Of a stretch of DNA of 9,631 nucleotides, positions 5,548-9,631 are shown one piece after another. The first letter of the stretch is position 1. Each line of letters opens with the position of its first letter. The notes beneath the pieces are model-generated. The model was not told the origin of the DNA. It did no database searches and saw only the letters and a list, made by a program, of their open reading frames with translations. The stretch comes from an uncultured Ruminococcus sp. (lineage in GTDB: Bacteria; Bacillota; Clostridia; Oscillospirales; Ruminococcaceae), in the NCBI GenBank assembly GCA_900556055.1, contig USNJ01000071.1:1-9631 (forward strand). The letters are read 5' to 3'. Both the position numbers and the translations under genes were made by a program.

Positions 5548-6570
5548 CTGAAAAGAGAAAAAATATCGCTGGCTGTTTACACGTTTTCGCATATGGCTGT
5601 GGATTTTGCCTGCGCATACCTTGTTATAGGGATAACACGGGATATTGCGGACGCTGCGCTGCTGATGCTTGTGTACAATTTCTTTGCATTTGCGATGCAG
5701 ATGCCGCTGGGGATAGTTTTTGATGCGGCGAACAGAAACGCTGTCGGTGCGGCTCTCGGCTGCATTGTCACGGCATCGGCGTACTTTTTCAGCGGAATTC
5801 CGATGGCAGCGGCTGTGATCTGCGGTATCGGAAATGCGGCATTTCATCTCGGCGGCGGTATAGATGTGCTGAATTATTCGCAAAAGTCGTCATATTCGGG
5901 AGTTTTCGTTTCATCGGGTGCGATAGGTTTGTTTTTCGGCATAATGTGTGCAAAATCGGGCATGAACATCGCCCTTGCCATAATATCCGTTCTTGCGGCA
6001 CTCGGTGTTGTCATCGTGCTTGTGAGAAAGAAGCTGTTCGGCACGATGGTATCGGAAAATGCGAAGTTTTCCGTTCCCGAAAAAAGTGCGGCGGCTTTGA
6101 TTTTCATTGTCGTGCTGCTAAGAAGTCTTACCGGCTTCGGAATGTCGTTTCCTTGGAAGGTCGGAACGGGCGCACTTATTGCGGCTTTCTGTGCGGCGGG
6201 CGGAAAATGTCTGGGCGGATTTGCTTCCGACAGGTTCGGAGCAGAGAAAGCATCGGCGGCATCGCTTTGTGCGGCAGCGATTCTGTTCGTTTTTTCGGAC
6301 AATATCATCTGCGGTGCAGCCGGGATCCTGCTTTTCAACATGACCATGCCTGTGACGCTCAGGAGGGCAGCTGATCTGTTCAATGGCTGCAAAGGCTTTT
6401 CATTCGGGCTTATGACATTCGGTCTTTTCTGCGGATTTATCCCGTGCTTTGCGGAAAAAAGCGGATTTTCGCTTGCTTATGGCGTGCTTGCGGCACTTTC
6501 GGTCGTTTCGGCGGTGCTGCTGGTTATTGCACTCAGAATATCCGATGGGGGAGATAAGTTACGGAAATAG
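5548..6570 (+). CDS. MFS-type membrane transporter, probable CTG start
   Basis: A very hydrophobic protein of about 340 residues with roughly 11-12 membrane segments. The best family clue is GGFASDRFG (about residues 223-231), the GxxxDRxG loop typical of the major facilitator superfamily, between two half-like blocks. Other conserved-looking parts are HLGGGIDVLNYS (about 100-111) and GAIGLFFGIM. The substrate is unknown. The first ATG in this frame is at 5593, but it lies mid-helix with no ribosome site. The frame is open back to the TAA at 5533, and AAGGGGGGA (5534-5542) lies six bases before a CTG at 5548. That start adds KREKISLAVYTFSH and completes the first helix. It is slightly shorter than usual for an MFS (about 400). 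It is the first gene of a three-gene operon. MFS membership is moderately sure; the start is an inference. Confidence 0.75.
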   Translation: MKREKISLAVYTFSHMAVDFACAYLVIGITRDIADAALLMLVYNFFAFAMQMPLGIVFDAANRNAVGAALGCIVTASAYFFSGIPMAAAVICGIGNAAFHLGGGIDVLNYSQKSSYSGVFVSSGAIGLFFGIMCAKSGMNIALAIISVLAALGVVIVLVRKKLFGTMVSENAKFSVPEKSAAALIFIVVLLRSLTGFGMSFPWKVGTGALIAAFCAAGGKCLGGFASDRFGAEKASAASLCAAAILFVFSDNIICGAAGILLFNMTMPVTLRRAADLFNGCKGFSFGLMTFGLFCGFIPCFAEKSGFSLAYGVLAALSVVSAVLLVIALRISDGGDKLRK

Positions 6571-6578
6571 CAATATCA

Positions 6579-6902
6579 ATGGGGATCTCATTTGTTCTGA
6601 CTGTCCTGCTTGAGCTTATGATCGCAAAAATATTCCGTCTGAATGGCAGGGATATGATGCTGACTGTTGTTGCCAATTTATTAACAAATCCCGCAGTAAA
6701 TGCTGTATATTACATAGCTTCGGGTATATTTAACATTTTCGGGATATGGATAAAGCTGCCGCTTGAAGCAGCCGCAGTTATCGCAGAATGGCAGGTCTAC
6801 AAGCATTTCGGAGATAAGATAGATAAGCCGTTTATCCTGTCATTATCCGCAAACTGCTTTTCATTCACGGTAGGAATGATACTTAACATAATATTAATAT
6901 AG
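6579..6902 (+). CDS. Small membrane protein, three to four helices, unknown function
   Basis: 107 residues from the ATG at 6579. There is a helix at about 3-20, then a polar loop with RLNGRD, a helix around 27-50 containing NLLTNPAVN, another helix (55-75), and a C-terminal helix (86-107). The LTNP motif after a hydrophobic run recalls small uncharacterised membrane proteins of Clostridia that sit beside secreted proteins like the next gene; that is from memory only. The start is doubtful. The good ribosome site GGGGGAG (6547-6553) is 25 bases from this ATG. In-frame codons run back to 6558, with an ACG (6561) seven bases from the site giving TEIAIS before the current start. If it starts upstream, it overlaps the transporter's stop by ten bases. 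The next gene follows directly (stop 6900-6902, ribosome site 6902-6906). Confidence 0.75.
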   Translation: MGISFVLTVLLELMIAKIFRLNGRDMMLTVVANLLTNPAVNAVYYIASGIFNIFGIWIKLPLEAAAVIAEWQVYKHFGDKIDKPFILSLSANCFSFTVGMILNIILI

Positions 6903-6916
6903 GGGGATATATTTAT

Positions 6917-7765
6917 ATGAAAAAGAAAATATTTGCGGGGCTGTTTGCAGCTTCGATACTTATCGCATCAACTGTCACGGCATCGGCAGACGTTATCTGG
7001 GAGCCGTATAACGACAGCTTTTACAACAAGTACCGCGATGATGCACAATTTTTTTACTATGCAAAGTCGTACATCTCCGACAAGGACATTGACATCTACG
7101 ATCAGCCGAACAAGAAGGTAATAGGCACTCTGAAAGCAGGAACACCCCAGCCTATACCCGTTATAATTGAATACAAGGGTTCGGACTGGGGTGCTTTTGA
7201 TTACAGCTGTGACGGCGAATATGTGGATGCATGGATATGTCTGGACGGAATGGCAACTGTCTACGACTCGGGGGATTTTACCGATGAACACGCCGATGAA
7301 ATAGTTCCGTACGAGGGTGATCCTGCTGTTGAAACGCCGACATCAGCGTTTTATATGTGGAAATATCCCGGAAGTCCGATAAAATATCAGGAGACCTATT
7401 ACGGTGATGATGATAATTTTTCGAGTCATATCCAGAGCATCTACAAGGACGAGCATGGAACATGGGGATATATCGGCTATATGTACGGTCAGCAGAATGC
7501 GTGGGTGTTTATTGATGATATGTACAGTGCCGAGCCTGAGGCACTTTCCGACATAGTAAACGCTGAGACCGAATACTTGACTATTCCTGCGGAAACGTCC
7601 GATGCACCGCAGTCTGATGATGCGGAAGAAACATCTCCAGAAGCAGTGAATTCCCCTGAAATAAGGAATTCAGGCATATCGGGATATGTGATATGCGGTG
7701 TTATAGCGGCTGCTGCGGTTGCTGTTTCGGCAGTTCTGCTCAGAATATTTGCAAAGAAAAAGTGA
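6917..7765 (+). CDS. Secreted protein with C-terminal membrane anchor, unknown function
   Basis: 282 residues. The signal peptide (1-24) has a KKK start, a hydrophobic core and an ASA/D cleavage site. The mature part opens with DVIWEPYNDSFYNKY, then shows two similar blocks: about 50-115 (YAKSYISDKDIDIYDQPNKK, ... KGSDWGAFDYS ... DAWICLDGM) and about 143-203 (AFYMWKYPGSP ... HGTWGYIGYM ... NAWVFIDDM). Each has a P-N/G turn and a W-G-x-x-x-Y strand followed by a W-V/I-x-ID/LD end, suggesting SH3b-like folds. An acidic, Pro/Ser-rich linker (225-250) leads to a single membrane helix (254-276) and a basic tail RIFAKKK, so it is anchored outside the cell. There are two cysteines, C98 and C108, in the first block, plus one in the anchor helix. 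AGGGGG (6901-6906) lies ten bases before the ATG. Likely role: cell-surface or wall binding, inferred. Confidence 0.8.
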   Translation: MKKKIFAGLFAASILIASTVTASADVIWEPYNDSFYNKYRDDAQFFYYAKSYISDKDIDIYDQPNKKVIGTLKAGTPQPIPVIIEYKGSDWGAFDYSCDGEYVDAWICLDGMATVYDSGDFTDEHADEIVPYEGDPAVETPTSAFYMWKYPGSPIKYQETYYGDDDNFSSHIQSIYKDEHGTWGYIGYMYGQQNAWVFIDDMYSAEPEALSDIVNAETEYLTIPAETSDAPQSDDAEETSPEAVNSPEIRNSGISGYVICGVIAAAAVAVSAVLLRIFAKKK

Positions 7766-7770
7766 ACAGG

Positions 7771-7809
7771 GCGGGTGCAAGCGTTATTGTAATGGCTGCA
7801 CCCGCTTTT
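7771..7809 (+). terminator. Rho-independent terminator after the secreted-protein gene
   Basis: GCGGGTGCA (7771-7779) pairs perfectly with TGCACCCGC (7797-7805) around a 17-base loop, followed by TTTT. The T run is short, so termination may be partial and some transcript could reach the DUF421 pair downstream. No strong promoter is visible between it and 7871. Confidence 0.78.
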
Positions 7810-7870
7810 GAATATTATAGCTTTTTATGCAGATAATAATGCGGATCTTTATGAAAATGGAGTGATCTGC

Positions 7871-8548
7871 ATGACAATAGTTTTTATCAGGGCGGCGATA
7901 TTGTATGCTGCCGTGATCGCAGCGGTCAGGCTTATGGGCAAGCGGCAGATAGGTGAGCTTCAGCCTTCAGAGCTTGCGATAACGATACTTATTTCAAATA
8001 TTGCAACACTTCCCGTAGAGGATCCGACAATACCGCTTATTACGGGGCTTGTGCCGATATTTACGCTTGCGGCACTCGATGTTATCGTCGGGTACGTATC
8101 GCTCAACAGCTGGCGGCTTCGCCGGATATTGTGCGGCAAGCCCGTTATCGTAATAAGCGGCGGAGTTATCGACCAGCAGAAGCTGAAAGAACTGCGGTTT
8201 ACGATAGATGATCTGATGGAAGCGCTGCGTTCCTACGGGATCTTTGACATAAGCGAGGTGCAGTTTGCCGTTGTTGAAACGACGGGTGCGCTTTCGGTCT
8301 ATCAGAAAACGAAAAACCGACCTGCCGAAAAACAGGATCTCGGCATAGCCTCATCGCCTGATGATCCGCCTGTTATTGTGGTTCAGGACGGCGTTCTGAT
8401 ACCCGAAGCGCTGAAACGGTCGGCAATAGGCGAGGGGAGATTTTCGGGGATATTATCGAGTGAAAAGCTGAAAATATCCGATATTTTCATAATGTCGGTC
8501 GATGTCAGCGGGGGATACAGCATAATCAGGAAGGAGAAATGCCGATGA
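7871..8548 (+). CDS. DUF421 (YetF-type) membrane protein
   Basis: 225 residues from the ATG at 7871, chosen because GGAG (7859-7862) lies eight bases upstream. The frame can be extended back to a TTG at 7808, but that falls in the terminator's T run. Three membrane helices (about 3-19, 35-50, 55-75) surround the conserved RLMGKRQIGELQPSELA (20-36). The soluble C-terminal domain starts at GKPVIVISGGVID and runs through LMEALRSYGIFDISEVQFAVVETTGALSV, the standard DUF421/YetF C-terminal pattern. The biochemical role of the family is unsettled; members occur in sporulating and non-sporulating Firmicutes, some linked to spore membranes. It overlaps the DUF4363 gene by four bases (ATGA), a common pairing. 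Confidence 0.9.
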   Translation: MTIVFIRAAILYAAVIAAVRLMGKRQIGELQPSELAITILISNIATLPVEDPTIPLITGLVPIFTLAALDVIVGYVSLNSWRLRRILCGKPVIVISGGVIDQQKLKELRFTIDDLMEALRSYGIFDISEVQFAVVETTGALSVYQKTKNRPAEKQDLGIASSPDDPPVIVVQDGVLIPEALKRSAIGEGRFSGILSSEKLKISDIFIMSVDVSGGYSIIRKEKCR

Positions 8549-8922
8549 AGAGGCTTGTTTTGTGCATAAGTCTGCTGATGCTGATAGGTGCGTCATCGGT
8601 GATCTCACTGAATTCGCTGAAAAACAGGACGCTCTATTTTTCGGAGAATATCTCGCAGATATATTCGCTCTATACCGATGAAAAGTATGACGAGGCATCA
8701 GCAAAAACAAAGAAGCTGTACGCAGAATGGATAGATTTCTGCGATACAGCTTCTGTAATGGTCGATCTGGACAGGCTGGAAGAGATAAACAGTTCATTTG
8801 CCAAGCTGATGCCGTATATTTCCGTTCAGTCGGATGAAACTGAGGCAGAGCTTTCAAGCCTTTCAAAGCGTATAAACCGCTTATATGATGCCGAAAAGCC
8901 TACATGGTTCAACATTTTTTAA
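8545..8922 (+). CDS. DUF4363 family protein, N-terminally anchored
   Basis: 125 residues. The ATG at 8545 is preferred: AAGGAG (8531-8536) is eight bases away, and this ATG overlaps the previous gene's TGA as ATGA, implying coupled translation. Another ATG at 8539 is only two bases from the ribosome site. It has a basic start (MKR), one hydrophobic segment (4-23), then an all-helical outer domain with repeated short helices (ENISQIYSLYTDEKYDEA, KTKKLYAEWIDFCD, LEEINSSFAKLMPYI, ELSSLSKRINRLYD). This matches the DUF4363 layout and its usual place beside DUF421, so the two probably act together at the membrane, by inference. The 3' end overlaps the converging chimeric gene by 14 bases, with no terminator between. 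Confidence 0.85.
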   Translation: MKRLVLCISLLMLIGASSVISLNSLKNRTLYFSENISQIYSLYTDEKYDEASAKTKKLYAEWIDFCDTASVMVDLDRLEEINSSFAKLMPYISVQSDETEAELSSLSKRINRLYDAEKPTWFNIF

Positions 8923-9631
8923 GGTCAACGCAGACTATTATCATCTCGCCCTTTTTATTGTAGAATTTCGAGGATATTGTCTTGCAGGACATACCCGTTG
9001 CGGCGGAAATATACCAGCCTGAGATGAACGGATCCTCGATTTGCTCTTTTATTGCATAGAAATAGTTCTTGATGCTGTGATTGTCGCCCGGAACGGCAGG
9101 ACGGAATCCCGCAAGTATCTTCTGATCCGGATGCATGACCGTATCGGTTATCTGATCGCCGTTCATATCAATGAGAAAAGCTGTTTCAAGCTCGTTATGC
9201 TCGTTCATGTACGATACAAGCTCACTGTTGTAATCCTCGCTTTCCGAACAGCTTAAACGGTTCACAAGATCGTAGATTATGCGCTTGTATGTTTCGATCT
9301 GCATAGTAACGACAGCAGGGTTTTTCTTGATGCTGATGTTCAGCTTCTGTGCTGCGGATTCAAGAAGTATACGTGTATTGTTGGAGAAAAGCGTGTTGAA
9401 TTTGTCGGGACGTGAGAAGTAATATCCCTGGAAATAGTCAACGCCCATAAGCATACAGGTTATGACTTCATCGACAGTTTCAACGCCCTTTTCGGTATTA
9501 ACGAACTTTTCAGCCTCGGCTGACGGGTCAGCCTTGTCCTGTTGGAGCATAAGGAAAGCGGCGAGAGTTTCCAGTCCCTTTTCACGGGCGACAGAAGCAC
9601 GGGTCTTTCTCTTCGGCTTGAACGGACGGTA
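8909..9631 (-). CDS. Chimeric partial ORF: Tex fragment joined in frame to an EAL/YkuI-like C-terminus
   Basis: The frame is open to the window edge, giving at least 240 residues, so the first in-frame ATG (9550) is not the true start. Residues 1-48 read as Tex, an S1-domain transcription accessory protein: RPFKPKRKTRASVAREKGLE, LAAFLML, then AEKFVNTEKGVET. From GVETVDE (49-55) on it reads as the end of an EAL cyclic-di-GMP phosphodiesterase-type domain: MGVDYFQGYYFSRP (62-75). A helical linker follows, then a PAS/Cache-like domain (about 148-238; LETAFLIDMNGD, GWYISAATGM, ISSKFYNKKGE), the arrangement of YkuI-type proteins. The catalytic EAL half (about 200 residues) is missing, so enzyme activity is not expected. 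Tex would normally continue GARDI after GVETV. A recombinant gene and an assembly chimera are both possible. C-terminal stop TGA at 8909-8911. Confidence 0.7.
   Translation of the reverse strand, partial: YRPFKPKRKTRASVAREKGLETLAAFLMLQQDKADPSAEAEKFVNTEKGVETVDEVITCMLMGVDYFQGYYFSRPDKFNTLFSNNTRILLESAAQKLNISIKKNPAVVTMQIETYKRIIYDLVNRLSCSESEDYNSELVSYMNEHNELETAFLIDMNGDQITDTVMHPDQKILAGFRPAVPGDNHSIKNYFYAIKEQIEDPFISGWYISAATGMSCKTISSKFYNKKGEMIIVCVDLKKC

Noticed and set aside
5874..6392. 172-residue minus-strand ORF inside the MFS gene
   Set aside because: It is a shadow of a real, GC-biased membrane protein gene on the other strand, with no ribosome site.
7808..7870. TTG start at 7808 for the DUF421 protein
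   Set aside because: It falls in the T run of the terminator and has no ribosome site. The ATG at 7871 has GGAG at eight bases and gives the usual DUF421 N-terminus.
8539..8544. ATG at 8539 as start of the DUF4363 protein
   Set aside because: Only two bases separate it from the ribosome site. The ATG at 8545 has good spacing and overlaps the upstream stop.
1..9631. CRISPR array, insertion sequence, integrase or prophage genes
   Set aside because: No regularly spaced repeats, transposase or integrase motifs, or terminal repeats were seen. The tRNA-Gln 3' end is not duplicated downstream as an attachment site would be.

Overview
The window looks like chromosomal DNA of a low-to-medium GC Firmicute, most likely a Ruminococcus-like member of the Oscillospiraceae. 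The grounds are strong G-rich Shine-Dalgarno sites, SigA-type promoters, clostridial-style tRNA genes without encoded CCA, a class II GalT and a DUF421/DUF4363 gene pair. The genus is an inference from family resemblance, not from a search.

Layout: (1) 1-428 is the tail of a ribosomal RNA operon: 23S rRNA 3' end, tRNA-Gly(GCC), tRNA-Gln(CTG), and a hairpin terminator, with no 5S gene between. (2) 408-698 is the C-terminal remnant of an FtsX/MacB-type ABC permease that begins inside the terminator. (3) 714-2669 (+) holds galT (class II) and a DtxR/MntR-type metalloregulator, closed by a bidirectional terminator. (4) 2711-5294 (-) holds a small flagellar-cap (FliD C-terminal)-like protein with a perfect consensus SigA promoter, and a Na+/phosphate cotransporter fused to a PhoU-like domain. 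(5) 5295-5547 is a divergent regulatory region with two good promoters, each carrying its own inverted repeat. (6) 5548-7809 (+) is a three-gene envelope operon: MFS-type transporter, small membrane protein, and secreted protein with a C-terminal anchor, ending in a terminator. The first two genes appear to lack a well-placed ATG/GTG/TTG start. (7) 7871-8922 (+) is a DUF421-DUF4363 pair joined by an ATGA overlap. (8) 8909-9631 (-) is an open frame running off the right edge. It reads as a piece of the RNA-binding protein Tex joined in frame to the tail of an EAL/YkuI-like protein at a short motif (GVETVDE) that both families can accommodate.

Most genes are ordinary envelope, transport and regulatory functions. 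The most notable features are the two ends: an rRNA/tRNA operon running into a beheaded permease gene through a shared terminator/codon stretch, and an in-frame Tex-EAL chimera joined at a motif common to both families. Both junctions could be real microhomology-mediated rearrangements or assembly chimeras, and read-level evidence would decide. The conserved-looking MFS / small membrane / anchored secreted operon and the orphan FliD-like protein are the best candidates for undescribed biology.
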